Shown piece by piece: positions 1-8,960 of a stretch of DNA of 52,506 bases. A program made the position numbers and the translations under genes. The notes beneath the pieces are model-generated. The model had not been told where the DNA came from, ran no database searches, and saw nothing but the letters and a program-made list of their open reading frames with translations. Every line of letters begins with the position of its first letter. Within the stretch, counting starts at the first letter, position 1. Source of the stretch: Propionibacteriaceae bacterium. GTDB taxonomy: Bacteria; Actinomycetota; Actinomycetes; Propionibacteriales; Propionibacteriaceae. The stretch covers positions 1-52,506 of the forward strand of contig CAJPNZ010000009.1 in assembly GCA_905372155.1 (NCBI GenBank), given 5' to 3'.

Positions 1-64
1 CGCTCGTTCCTCGCTCCCCGGCTCAACCGGCTTTGGAAGGGTGCTCGCGTCCCGGCTCAACCAG
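1..64. repeat. partial intergenic GGTTTCGAC/GGCTCAACC repeats
   Basis: The window opens inside a copy of the intergenic repeat found in most long gaps here. It reads CGCTCGTTCCTCGCTCCCCG followed by GGCTCAACC, ending at 28. A second repeat end, CGTCCCGGCTCAACCAGCTT, follows at about 48-67. The upstream half of the first copy lies outside the window. This marks the 5' limit of the ileS leader region. Confidence 0.7.
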
Positions 65-119
65 CTTCAGAGGAGAAGGAGCCCCTCGAATTGCCCGATT
101 CGGATGTCTCGCGCATACT

Positions 120-275
120 TGTTCCCGCATCGCAAGGCATTGATGGGGCCATCACCCCGGAGCTGTCGGAAGAACGGCGCAAGCTCACTAGACCCGGCCG
201 CGATCGACAATCGAGTGGGACGCCCAGCGCGTCCAAGGAGGGTGGTACCGCGGGTTCCGGCTCGTCCCTCCGGTT
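120..275 (+). promoter_or_regulatory. T-box riboswitch of ileS (isoleucine tRNA sensing)
   Basis: The T-box signature AGGGTGGTACCGCGG lies at 239-253, 48 bases before the ileS start. Its UGGU (243-246) is complementary to an ACCA tRNA end, as expected for tRNA-Ile with discriminator A. A GGGG/CCCC hairpin at about 145-158 carries ATC (151-153), a plausible isoleucine specifier in a short stem I. There is no poly-T run, so control is probably translational, as known for actinobacterial ileS T-boxes. The palindrome GGTACC occurs in the T-box (244-249) and again over the ileS ribosome-binding region (294-299), so the two could pair. Boundaries are approximate. Confidence 0.88.
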
Positions 276-300
276 CGTTCAGCCAACAACCGAGGTACCG

Positions 301-3300
301 ATGAGTTCCTACAACGCAGTCCCCGCAACCGTTGATTTCCCCGCCCTGGAGCGCGAGATCATCGCCCTGTGGACTGAACGCGACACCTTCGCGAAGTCCC
401 TCGAGAGCACCCGCGACGGCAAACCGTGGACCTTCTACGAGGGCCCGCCGACCGCCAACGGCATGCCCGGGACGCACCACATCGAGGCCCGCGTCTTCAA
501 GGACCTGTTTCCGCGTTTCAAGACGATGCAGGGCTACCGCGTCGACCGCAAGGCTGGCTGGGACTGCCACGGCCTGCCCGTTGAACTCGCCGTCGAGAAG
601 GAACTCGGTTTCTCCGGCAAACCCGACATCGAGGCCTACGGGGTGGAGCCGTTCAACGCGAAGTGCCGCGAATCGGTGCTGCGGCACGTCGACGCCTTCG
701 CCGAGCTGACCCGCCGCATGGGGTACTGGGTGAACCTCGACGAGGCCTACGTCACCATGACCCCCGAGTACGTGCAGTCGTGCTGGTGGGCGCTCAAGCA
801 GATCTTCGACAAGGGCCTCCTGCAGGAGGACTACCGGGTGGCCCCGTACTGCCCGCGCTGCGGCACCACCTTGTCCGATCACGAACTCGCGCAGGGCTAC
901 GAGGACGTCACCGACCCGTCGGTCTACGTGCGTTTCCCCGTCACCTCCGGGCCGCTCGCCGGCCAGGCCGACCTGCTGGTGTGGACCACCACCCCCTGGA
1001 CGCTGGTCTCCAACACGGCGATCGCGGTGCACCCCGACGTCGACTACGTCGTCGGCACGCATCCCGAACAGGGCAGCCTCGTGGTCGCGGAACCGCTGTT
1101 CGACGCGGTGCTGGGCGAGGAATGGACGCGCGGCCGCTCGTTCAAGGGCTCCGAGATGGAACGCTGGGACTACCAGCGCCCCTTCGACCTGGTCGAGTTC
1201 CCCGCCCCCGCCAACTACATCGTGCTGGCCGACTACGTCACCACCTCCGACGGCACCGGCCTGGTGCACCAGGCACCCGCCTTCGGTGAGGACGACATGC
1301 TCGTGTGCCGCTCCTACGACCTGCCGTTCGTCAACCCGATCCGCGCCAACGGCACCTTCGACGACGCCGTGAAGCTGGTTGGCGGCGTCTTCTTCAAGGA
1401 AGCCGACGCGCCGCTGGTCGCCAACCTCGAAGAACGTGGCCTGCTGTTCCGCAGGCTCGACTACCTCCACTCCTACCCGCACTGCTGGCGCTGCCACACC
1501 GCGCTCCTCTACTACGCCCAGCCGTCGTGGTACATCCGCACCACCCGCATCAAGGACCAGCTGCTGGCGCAGAACGAGGCCACCACCTGGTATCCCGAGT
1601 CGATCAAACACGGACGCTACGGCGACTGGCTCAACAACAACATCGACTGGGCCCTGTCGCGCAGCCGCTACTGGGGCACGCCACTGCCGATCTGGCGCAA
1701 CGTCGACGACCCCACCGACCTGATCTGCGTCGGCTCCCTGACCGAGCTCGGCGAACTGGCCGGTCGCGACCTCAGCTCCCTCGACCCGCACCGCCCCTTC
1801 ATCGACGACGTCGAGATCGTCCGCGACGGCGCCACCTACCGGCGCGTGCCCGAGGTGATCGACGCCTGGTTCGACTCCGGGTCGATGCCGTTCGCGCAGT
1901 GGGGCTACCCGCACGTCCCCGGCTCCGCGGAGAAACTGGAGGCCAACTACCCGGCCGACTTCATCTGCGAGGCCATCGACCAGACCCGCGGCTGGTTCTA
2001 CTCGCTGATGGCGGTCGGCACCCTCGTCTTCGACGAGTCCAGCTACCGCAACGTCGTGTGCCTCGGCCACATCCTCGCCGAGGACGGCCGGAAGATGAGC
2101 AAACACTTCGGCAACATCCTGGAACCCATCCCGCTGATGGACACCCACGGCGCCGACGCGGTGCGCTGGTTCATGGCCTGCTCCGGGTCGCCGTGGATGG
2201 CCAGGCGCGTCGGAGACGCCACCATCGCCGAGACGGTCCGCAAGGTGCTTTTGACCTACTGGAACACCGTCGCCTTCCAGTCGCTGTACGCGCGCGCCTC
2301 CGGGTGGGAGCCGGGCGCCTCGGTGCCCGCCGTCGCCGACCGGCACGTCCTCGACCGCTGGCTGGTCTCGGCCACCAACGAACTGATCCGCGACGTCACC
2401 GCCGCCCTCGACGACTTCGACACCCAGAAGGCCGGTGCGCTGCTCGCCGGTTTCGTCGACGACCTGTCGAACTGGTACGTGCGCCGCTCGCGGCGGCGTT
2501 TCTGGGCGGGCGAGGCCGGTGCGCTGGCCACCCTCCACGAAACCCTCGATGTCGTCACCCGGCTGATGGCCCCGATCATGCCGTTCGTCACGGAACGAGT
2601 GTGGCAGGACCTGTTTGCCGCCACCGACCCCACCGGACCCGAGTCGGTGCACCTGGCCAGCTGGCCCGTCGCCGACGAGTCACTGATCGATGCCGGCCTC
2701 ATGGGTGCGATGGCCACCGCCCGGCGGATCGTGGAACTGGGTCGCGCGGCCCGCGCCGAGTCGCGCATGAAGGTGCGGCAGGTGCTCAAACGGATGCTCG
2801 TGCCGACGGCGGCCCTCGCGGAGCTGACCGCGGAACTCGTCGCCGAGGTGCGCGCCGAACTGAACGTCCAGGACATCGCGTCGTTCACCTCCGCCGGCGA
2901 TCTCGTCGATCACGCCGCCAAGGGCAACTTCCGGGCCCTGGGCAAACGGTTCGGGAAACTCACCCCGAAGGTCGCGGCCGCGATCGCCGCCGCCGACGCG
3001 TCCCGGCTCGCCCGGGAACTGCGGGAACTCGGCAGGTCGCTGATCGACCTCGACGGCGAGTCGCTGGAGGTATCCGCCGACGAGGTGCTGCTCACCGAAC
3101 GTCCCCGCGACGGCTGGAGCGTGGTCAACGAGCAGGGCGAGACCGTCGCCCTCGATCTGGAACTCACCCCCGAGCTGGTGCGCGCCGGCCGGGCCCGCGA
3201 GGTGATCCGGGTGATCCAGGAGGCCCGCAAGTCGTCGGGGCTCGACGTCTCCGACCGGATCCTCCTGCGCCTCGCCGCCGGGGCGGAGCTGCTGGAGGCG

Positions 3301-3426
3301 ATCCGCGAACACGCCGACCTGATCGCCGACGAGGTCCTGGCCGTCGACCTGCAACAGGGCGACGTCGAGGACCCGACCACGGAGGAACCGGAACTCGGCC
3401 TCAAGGTGAGGATCACCAAGGCCTGA
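301..3426 (+). CDS. ileS: isoleucyl-tRNA synthetase
   Basis: This cytoplasmic class I synthetase charges tRNA-Ile with isoleucine and edits valine. The protein has 1041 residues, the usual size for the long IleS type. The HIGH-like motif is GMPGTHH at about 54-60 and the KMSKS-like loop is KMSKH at 598-602. A tryptophan/cysteine-rich editing region (for example WTTTPWTL) and a C-terminal anticodon-binding part follow. The frame is open from base 91, but ATG 301 with GAGG at 292-295 gives the normal start MSSYNAVPATVDF, and the upstream reading covers the T-box. It appears to be transcribed alone. Confidence 0.97.
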   Translation: MSSYNAVPATVDFPALEREIIALWTERDTFAKSLESTRDGKPWTFYEGPPTANGMPGTHHIEARVFKDLFPRFKTMQGYRVDRKAGWDCHGLPVELAVEKELGFSGKPDIEAYGVEPFNAKCRESVLRHVDAFAELTRRMGYWVNLDEAYVTMTPEYVQSCWWALKQIFDKGLLQEDYRVAPYCPRCGTTLSDHELAQGYEDVTDPSVYVRFPVTSGPLAGQADLLVWTTTPWTLVSNTAIAVHPDVDYVVGTHPEQGSLVVAEPLFDAVLGEEWTRGRSFKGSEMERWDYQRPFDLVEFPAPANYIVLADYVTTSDGTGLVHQAPAFGEDDMLVCRSYDLPFVNPIRANGTFDDAVKLVGGVFFKEADAPLVANLEERGLLFRRLDYLHSYPHCWRCHTALLYYAQPSWYIRTTRIKDQLLAQNEATTWYPESIKHGRYGDWLNNNIDWALSRSRYWGTPLPIWRNVDDPTDLICVGSLTELGELAGRDLSSLDPHRPFIDDVEIVRDGATYRRVPEVIDAWFDSGSMPFAQWGYPHVPGSAEKLEANYPADFICEAIDQTRGWFYSLMAVGTLVFDESSYRNVVCLGHILAEDGRKMSKHFGNILEPIPLMDTHGADAVRWFMACSGSPWMARRVGDATIAETVRKVLLTYWNTVAFQSLYARASGWEPGASVPAVADRHVLDRWLVSATNELIRDVTAALDDFDTQKAGALLAGFVDDLSNWYVRRSRRRFWAGEAGALATLHETLDVVTRLMAPIMPFVTERVWQDLFAATDPTGPESVHLASWPVADESLIDAGLMGAMATARRIVELGRAARAESRMKVRQVLKRMLVPTAALAELTAELVAEVRAELNVQDIASFTSAGDLVDHAAKGNFRALGKRFGKLTPKVAAAIAAADASRLARELRELGRSLIDLDGESLEVSADEVLLTERPRDGWSVVNEQGETVALDLELTPELVRAGRAREVIRVIQEARKSSGLDVSDRILLRLAAGAELLEAIREHADLIADEVLAVDLQQGDVEDPTTEEPELGLKVRITKA

Positions 3427-3463
3427 AAACCGCCGGGGCCGGGTTGGTCGTTTGGCCGCCGGT

Positions 3464-3672
3464 GGTTTCGACTCGGGTCGCTCGTTTCCTCGCGCCCCGG
3501 TTCAACCGGCTTTGCCCTCCCTGAAGTTGGTTGAGCCGGCCTGCTCGCTCTGCGAGCTGGTCGTGTCGAAACCATGGTGTGGGTGTTCGGGGTTTTGTGG
3601 TCGGGTTCTGGCTGCCGGATGTGGGGTGGTTTCGACTCGGGTCGCTCGTTATCCTCGCGCCCCGGCTCAACC
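3464..3672. repeat. cluster of three intergenic repeats
   Basis: The 382-base gap after ileS holds three copies of a ~45-bp element with ends GGTTTCGAC and GGCTCAACC. Two are forward (3464-3507 and 3628-3672) and one is inverted (3529-3573). Adjacent inverted copies can form hairpins in DNA or RNA. No gene is supported in the gap. From 3673 to 3808 only the upstream region of the FHA gene remains. Confidence 0.75.
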
Positions 3673-3808
3673 AGCTTTGTCCTTTCACTCGCGGCAGGTG
3701 CTTGACAGGACAATTTCTGTCCCCTGTTTGGCGGCGCGGGGGTGTTCCGGCTCCGTTGGTGCACTTTCCGGCGTTAGGCTGAGGTGAAATCTGACGACGG
3801 GAGAAGTG

Positions 3809-4801
3809 ATGTCGCTTCCTTTGGGTCCTTGGCGGCTTACCTACACACCCGGCCAGTGGTTGGTGCTGGCGGGACCGCGTCTGGTTGCGATCATGCAGCC
3901 TGCGCCGCCGAAAATGTCGGTACTAGTGAACCAGCTGTGGACGGACATGCAGGGAGCCGGTTCGTTGGCGTCACTGCTCGAGGTGCTGCGCGGCTATTCC
4001 CTGGACCAGATGCCGGACTTCGCGGCGTTCGTCTGGGACGGCGGGTCGCTGCACGGGCTGGCGCGCGGGCGGATCTCCGTCGTTGACATGGCGACGGGCC
4101 AGACCGCGCTCGACGGGTCGGGCGCGCTCACCTGGCACGAGGCACCGCTGGGCACCATCCGCGGGCTTCGCGTCGACATGGGGGTCCTCGAATACGACGC
4201 GCTGCTCCACCTGCCGTTGATCGTCGGAGCGGTCGGAGCCTCGGCGCTGCACCTGACCACCGACCCCGACCAGCTCGTGCGGCTGCCCGACACCGAGCAC
4301 CAGTTCCCCGAACCCGTCGTGCAGCAACCCCAACCCGTCTCCGAGCCGCTGCAACCCGTCAGCATGCCGGAAACCCAGCAGATGGCGGCCGCCCACAGCG
4401 AGGACTCACAGTTCCAACGTCCCGGCGCGGGTTACGTCGAGGAACCGCAGCAGTACGGCCCCGTCGGCATCGGCGTGCAGGTCAACACCGGCGAGTTCTC
4501 CAACGTCGTCGGAGGACTGGTGGTCGGTCGTGCCCCCGACGCGGCGCGCGGCCCCATGGGATCGTCGCTGATGCGCGTCCCCAGCCCCGGCAACGACATC
4601 TCCCGCAGCCACCTGCTCATCGAACCCGCAGGCCCCGGCGACGCGCGAGTCACGGACCTGCGCTCCACCAACGGCACAACCATCCAGCTCAACGGCGAGG
4701 AACCGTACCTGCTGGAGAACGGCGAATCCGTGACGGTCCCGATTGGAACGGTCCTCAACCTCGGCGACGGCGTGAGTCTCCGGGTGGAACAGGCCCGCTG
4801 A
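3809..4801 (+). CDS. FHA-domain protein
   Basis: The 330-residue protein has a C-terminal forkhead-associated domain from about residue 232, with GLVVGRAP, DISRSHLLIE and the hallmark DLRSTNGT. FHA domains bind phosphothreonine and often read out Ser/Thr kinases. The N-terminal ~150 residues form a globular region of unknown function. They are joined to the FHA domain by a Gln/Pro-rich linker. No signal peptide or membrane segment is seen. GTG at 3806 is also possible, but ATG 3809 is better spaced from GGAGA at 3799-3803. The last ~75 bases of the gene recur in damaged form at 17.6 kb. The partner kinase is not in the window. Confidence 0.85.
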   Translation: MSLPLGPWRLTYTPGQWLVLAGPRLVAIMQPAPPKMSVLVNQLWTDMQGAGSLASLLEVLRGYSLDQMPDFAAFVWDGGSLHGLARGRISVVDMATGQTALDGSGALTWHEAPLGTIRGLRVDMGVLEYDALLHLPLIVGAVGASALHLTTDPDQLVRLPDTEHQFPEPVVQQPQPVSEPLQPVSMPETQQMAAAHSEDSQFQRPGAGYVEEPQQYGPVGIGVQVNTGEFSNVVGGLVVGRAPDAARGPMGSSLMRVPSPGNDISRSHLLIEPAGPGDARVTDLRSTNGTTIQLNGEEPYLLENGESVTVPIGTVLNLGDGVSLRVEQAR

Positions 4802-4820
4802 ACCAACCCCGATCAAAGCC

Positions 4821-5081
4821 GGTTGGGCCGGCCTGCGAGTGTCAGTGAGTGGGTCGTGTCGAAACCTCTTGCGCGTGTCCGGGGTGTTGGGGCTGGGTCT
4901 GGCTACCGGGCGCGGGGTGGTTTCGACTCGGGTCGCTCGTTCCTCGCGCCCCGGCTCAACCGGCTTTGCCCTCCCTGAAGCTGGTCGTGTCGAAACCGTG
5001 GCGACTGCGGTCGGGTCTGTATTTCGGGTACCAGTAGTGGTTTCGACTCGGGTCGCTCGTTCCTCGCGCCCCGGCTCAACC
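4821..5081. repeat. cluster of intergenic repeats
   Basis: The 344-base gap between the FHA gene and the convergent ABC operon contains repeat copies at 4821-4866 (inverted), 4919-4961 (forward), 4981-4998 (partial, inverted) and 5039-5081 (forward). The two forward copies are almost identical over GGTTTCGACTCGGGTCGCTC and the following CGCGCCCCGGCTCAACC. No coding sequence is supported. Lying between convergent genes, the hairpins could end transcription from both sides. Confidence 0.75.
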
Positions 5082-5145
5082 AGCTTTGAGGGGGTGGCCG
5101 GGCCGCGAACCCGACCACCCCCTGCTCTGAGGTGGAACAAACCGG

Positions 5146-6942
5146 TCACTGGACCGGCGACAACATCCCCTCGTAGAAGAAGACGGGGACGAAGTTGTCG
5201 GAGTAGAACGAGTTCATGTAGTAGTCGCTCTTCTCGGGGAACCCCGCCACCTTGTTGGTGACCACGGGGTTGTTCCCGAATCGCTCAACCAGCGGCAGCA
5301 CCGGCAGCAGCTCGTTGAAGGCCTGCGCCAGACGGGTGGTTTTCGCCACCTGCTCCTCCGGCGTGCCGAACGCGCTGTCACGGACCTCCTGCTCCAGGTT
5401 CATCGGGCCGAGAACGTCGGTCTCCACCTGGAGACCGAAACCGGTGCCCTTGCCCTCGCCGAGCATCGGGTAGTTGAAGTTGATCAGCGTCGCGTTGTAG
5501 GAGTCCGTCGGGAACGGGTTCGACGCACCCCAGGCCTGGATGGCCAACTGGAAGTTGCCATCCTGCACGTCGACCTCCTGCTGGCTGGAATCCACACCGA
5601 TCGGGGTGATCTTGATGCCGAAGGCGCTGGCCTGCTCCGCGAGGCTCTGGCCCGTGGCGGCCCAGTCGACGTAGTCACCGGGGAAGACCAGGTCGTACTG
5701 CGCGGGCTTGCCCTCGCTGGTGACCCACTGGTTGCCGTTCTTGGTCCAGCCGGCCTCCTGCAGCAGTTGCGTGGCCCGCGTCTCGTCGAGATCGTAGGCG
5801 GTGAGCTTGCCGGCCGCCTCCGGGGTCACCCATTTCTCGATGGCGTTGTCCGACAGGCCCGTCATGTACCGGACGCCCTTGCCGGAGTCGCCGAGGGAGA
5901 TCGTGCCCATCTCGTTGCGGTTGAGGAAGAAAGCGAAGGCCTGACGCACGCGCTTGTCCTTGAACTCCGGCAGTTTGTTGTAGTTGAAGAACAGGGCGGG
6001 ACCGGTGTACGTCGGGGGACGCAGGATCGTGTAGCCCTGCTGCTCGAACTGTTTCGTGGTGGCGACGGGGAACCCGTCCGTGGCGTAGTGGACGTCACCG
6101 GAGAGCACCAGGGGGGTGATGGTCTCCGTGGATCCGCTGTGAACCGTGATGGTGTCGTAGCCCACCTTGTCCGCGCGATACCCGTTGTTGTTGAGGGTCA
6201 GCGTCAACTGCGAGTTGGTCATGGTGGAGGTGTTGATCGTGAACGGACCGGACACGATCGGCTGGTCGATCTTGACCTCCGCGATGCGCGCCGACAGGGC
6301 CTTCGCCTCGTCCGAGTCGGGGGCCGCCTTCTTCTTGAACAACGCCGCGGCGTCCTCGACCACCGAGCTGTACTGCGCGCTGGAGGCGGGCCGTTCACGC
6401 ATGATCCAGTACACGGCGATGGGTGCTGGCGAGTTCAGCGTGAACTTGACGTTGGAGTCGTCGACCAGCTCGATGTCCTTGATGTAGTTGAACACCGGCT
6501 GCTGCATGGCGTAACGCATCACGAACGTGTTGTACACGTCCTTCGCCGTCAGGGCCGAGCCGTCGCTCCACTTCAGTCCCTCACGCACCTTGTAGTTGAA
6601 GGTGAGGCCGTCAGGGGAGAGGGCGGAGGACTCGTCCGCGAGCAGGTAGTAGTACTGCTGCTTCTCCCAGTTGTAGATGCCGCCGGGCAGCATGATCATG
6701 TCGTTGAGGTAGCCGAGGTTCGTGGGAATGGAACCGGTCACGCCCGAAAGGGTGTGGAAGTTGCCCTTGGGGGGCAGGTCGAAGGACTGGTCCGCGCCGA
6801 AATTGCGGCTGGCGGCGTTGTTCCCGGTGGGGGAGCGGCCGGCGGCGGAACAGCCGGTCAGCAGCATCGCCGTGGCCACTACCGCGCTCACCGCTGCAAC
6901 GACGCAGCGACCGAGCCCTCGTCGTGGTGTCGTGTGGGTCAT
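5146..6942 (-). CDS. ABC transporter substrate-binding lipoprotein (family 5)
   Basis: The 598-residue protein is a DppA/OppA-type (SBP_bac_5) extracellular binding protein. The N-terminus has a basic stretch, a hydrophobic core and the lipobox LTGC, so it is probably lipid-anchored outside the membrane. The body has the long two-lobe form typical of the family. The open frame extends upstream to 7188, but ATG 6942 gives the signal peptide and overlaps the preceding gene by four bases (ATGA). It is the last gene of the leftward transport operon. Family 5 proteins bind peptides, but several bind oligosaccharides. The oxidoreductase, ROK and glycosidase-like neighbours favour a carbohydrate here (inference). 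Confidence 0.9.
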   Translation of the reverse strand: MTHTTPRRGLGRCVVAAVSAVVATAMLLTGCSAAGRSPTGNNAASRNFGADQSFDLPPKGNFHTLSGVTGSIPTNLGYLNDMIMLPGGIYNWEKQQYYYLLADESSALSPDGLTFNYKVREGLKWSDGSALTAKDVYNTFVMRYAMQQPVFNYIKDIELVDDSNVKFTLNSPAPIAVYWIMRERPASSAQYSSVVEDAAALFKKKAAPDSDEAKALSARIAEVKIDQPIVSGPFTINTSTMTNSQLTLTLNNNGYRADKVGYDTITVHSGSTETITPLVLSGDVHYATDGFPVATTKQFEQQGYTILRPPTYTGPALFFNYNKLPEFKDKRVRQAFAFFLNRNEMGTISLGDSGKGVRYMTGLSDNAIEKWVTPEAAGKLTAYDLDETRATQLLQEAGWTKNGNQWVTSEGKPAQYDLVFPGDYVDWAATGQSLAEQASAFGIKITPIGVDSSQQEVDVQDGNFQLAIQAWGASNPFPTDSYNATLINFNYPMLGEGKGTGFGLQVETDVLGPMNLEQEVRDSAFGTPEEQVAKTTRLAQAFNELLPVLPLVERFGNNPVVTNKVAGFPEKSDYYMNSFYSDNFVPVFFYEGMLSPVQ

Positions 6943-7169
6943 GATTCCTCTCTTGCTCGGGGGGTTTTCCTTGTGCGATCCGGGGATCTTCTGGCGAGAA
7001 GCAGGAGCAGGGCCCCGCAGCCGGTCAGCAGCGCGCCTGCCGCGAGGGAAAGAACCGACATCACCCAGGCTGCGGAACCGGCTGGGACCCGCAGCATGCA
7101 GATGCCTGCCAGGAGGGTGATCGTGAGTCCCGCGGCAATCGCCTGGCGGGGCATGCCGCCCGTCGTCAT
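6939..7169 (-). CDS. small membrane protein in ABC operon
   Basis: This 76-residue protein has two hydrophobic segments (about 10-30 and 34-58) and an Arg-rich C-terminal tail (RRSPDRTRKTPRAREES). It overlaps the ATPase gene upstream and the binding-protein gene downstream by four bases each, so all three are probably translationally coupled. This arrangement is the main support for its being real. It could be a small accessory subunit of the transporter. I do not recognise a family. Confidence 0.7.
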   Translation of the reverse strand: MTTGGMPRQAIAAGLTITLLAGICMLRVPAGSAAWVMSVLSLAAGALLTGCGALLLLLARRSPDRTRKTPRAREES

Positions 7170-7969
7170 GGCGCACCATCGGGAACATCGGCGTCGTCGA
7201 ACCTGATCATGGGAAGCGCGTCGATGAGCGCCTTGGTGTAGGCGTGCTTGGGCGCATCCATGACCTCGGGGGTCGGACCGTACTCCACCAGTTCGCCCAG
7301 GTAGAGCACCGCGGTGCGACCCCGCCAGGCGAAATGCCTGGCCAGGGTGAAGTCGTGGGTGATGAACAGGAAACCGACGCCAAGGTCGTCGCGCAGCTCC
7401 GACAGCAGGTTGATCATGCTGCCGCGGATCGAGGCGTCGAGCATCGACGTGGTTTCGTCGGCGATGATCAACGCCGGTTCGGTGGCCAGCGCCCGGGCCA
7501 GCGCCACGCGTTGACGCTGCCCACCCGAGAGTTGATGGGGGTAGCGTTCCAGGAACAGATCGGCCGGGGTCAGTTCCACCCGTTCGAGCAGTTCCGTTGC
7601 GCGCCGCCTGGTCCGGTTCCTCCGGGCACCCAGGGCGGAGAGCAACGTGCTGAGCACCGTGCGGGTCGGGTTGAGCGAGGCGTAGGGATCCTGGTGCACG
7701 TACTGCACCTCTCGCCGGAAGCGCATGAAATCGGGTCCCCGCAGCTGCGAGATGTCCTGGCCCCGGTAGTGGATGCTGCCGGCGGTGGGTTTGTCCAGTC
7801 CCGCGGCGATCCTGGCCAGCGTGGTCTTCCCCGAACCGGACTCCCCGACCAGGCAGGTCACCGACCCGGCATCGACCTGGACGCTGACCCGCGAGACCGC
7901 CACCACCTCGCGTTCCGCGTTGCGGAACCGTTGCGTGACGTCACGGATCTCCATCAACTTCTCAGTCAT
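7166..7969 (-). CDS. ABC transporter ATPase (DppF/OppF type)
   Basis: One of the two cytoplasmic ATPases that drive the oligopeptide-type importer of this operon. The 267-residue protein has Walker A GESGSGKTT, the signature LSGGQRQRVALARAL and a Walker B/catalytic-glutamate region IIADETTSMLD, followed by the switch histidine in FITHDF. The C-terminus is short. It overlaps the upstream ATPase gene by eight bases and the downstream small membrane gene by four. Confidence 0.92.
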   Translation of the reverse strand: MTEKLMEIRDVTQRFRNAEREVVAVSRVSVQVDAGSVTCLVGESGSGKTTLARIAAGLDKPTAGSIHYRGQDISQLRGPDFMRFRREVQYVHQDPYASLNPTRTVLSTLLSALGARRNRTRRRATELLERVELTPADLFLERYPHQLSGGQRQRVALARALATEPALIIADETTSMLDASIRGSMINLLSELRDDLGVGFLFITHDFTLARHFAWRGRTAVLYLGELVEYGPTPEVMDAPKHAYTKALIDALPMIRFDDADVPDGAP

Positions 7970-8960
7970 CGGCCCGCCCTTCCGAACGCTTCCTGGGGAT
8001 GTGGGCCACGCGGTGGGTCTCGCTCAACCACACCTCGGAGTCCTTTCGCAGCGTGAGCTGCTGGGCCGCGCCCTCGTCGGTGGTGATGTCGTAGTCGGCC
8101 AGCGACTCCTTGATCGTCCGCAGCCGGCCGGGTTCGCCGTCCCAGCGGGGGATCGTCTCCAGCAGCGCGCGGGTGTAGGGGTGTCCGGGACTCGTGAAGA
8201 CCTCCCGGGCCGTGCCGAGTTCGACGATGCGGCCGTCGTACATCACCGCCACCCGGTCCGCGATCTCCGCGGCGAGCGCCAGGTCGTGGGTGATGAAGAT
8301 CATCGAGAACCCGATGCGTTCCTGCAGCGAACGCAGGATGGTGATGATCGCCTTCTGGGTCAGGACGTCCAGCGCGGTGGTCGGCTCGTCCAGCACCACC
8401 AGGCGGGGGGACAGCAGCAGCCCCAGGGCGATCAGCACCCGCTGCCGCATCCCGCCGGAGAGCTGGTGGGGATACGAGGCGAGCACCCGTTTGGGTTCCA
8501 GCATCACCATTTCGAGAAGCTCGGCCATCCACGCCTCGAGCTTCTCGCCCTTCGGGCTGCCCGCGTGGGCGCGAGCCGTCTCGACGAAGTGCTGCCTGAC
8601 GGTGAGCAGCGGGTTCAGCGAGTTCATCGCGCCCTGGAAGACGACCGACATCTCCGTCCAGCGCAGGGCACGTTCCGCCTCCCCGGAGAGGCTCGTGAGT
8701 TTCACGGTGGTGCCTTTTTTCGTCTCGAACGAGATGCTGCCCGAGGCGATGCCGCCGCCCTTGGGCAGCAACCCCAGGATCGCCAGCGCCAGCGTGGTCT
8801 TGCCGCATCCGCTCTCCCCGGCGAGGACGAGCGTCTCCCGCGGGTACAAGGTGAGGTCGATGTCCCTCACTGCGGTCGATGGCCGCCGGTTCGTCGTGTA
8901 GGTGATCTCCAGCCCGGAGATCTCCAGCAGCGGCTTCGCACCAGTGGTCGGAGTCATCAT
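7962..8960 (-). CDS. ABC transporter ATPase (DppD/OppD type)
   Basis: The second ATPase of the importer has 332 residues. It shows Walker A GESGCGKTT, signature LSGGMRQRVLIAL, Walker B LVVLDEPTTALD and switch FITHDL. The C-terminal region (GHPYTRALLETIP) is the usual OppD/DppD extension. It lacks the cysteine cluster of iron-sulphur versions. The start is ATG 8960, which overlaps the stop of the upstream permease as ATGA. ATG 8957 is an equal alternative. A much longer open frame to 9881 only reads through the permease gene. Confidence 0.92.
   Translation of the reverse strand: MMTPTTGAKPLLEISGLEITYTTNRRPSTAVRDIDLTLYPRETLVLAGESGCGKTTLALAILGLLPKGGGIASGSISFETKKGTTVKLTSLSGEAERALRWTEMSVVFQGAMNSLNPLLTVRQHFVETARAHAGSPKGEKLEAWMAELLEMVMLEPKRVLASYPHQLSGGMRQRVLIALGLLLSPRLVVLDEPTTALDVLTQKAIITILRSLQERIGFSMIFITHDLALAAEIADRVAVMYDGRIVELGTAREVFTSPGHPYTRALLETIPRWDGEPGRLRTIKESLADYDITTDEGAAQQLTLRKDSEVWLSETHRVAHIPRKRSEGRADD

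Noticed and set aside
67..2652. 861-codon open frame antisense to ileS
   Set aside because: Long antisense frames are expected in very GC-rich genes. The product has no family features and ileS is certain.
5037..5150. Short frames within the intergenic repeats (4.8-5.1 kb and elsewhere)
   Set aside because: They are made of repeat sequence that recurs in every gap and translate differently in each copy.
6943..7188. N-terminal extension of the substrate-binding protein to 7188
   Set aside because: It precedes a complete lipoprotein signal peptide and covers the small membrane gene, which overlaps both neighbours properly.
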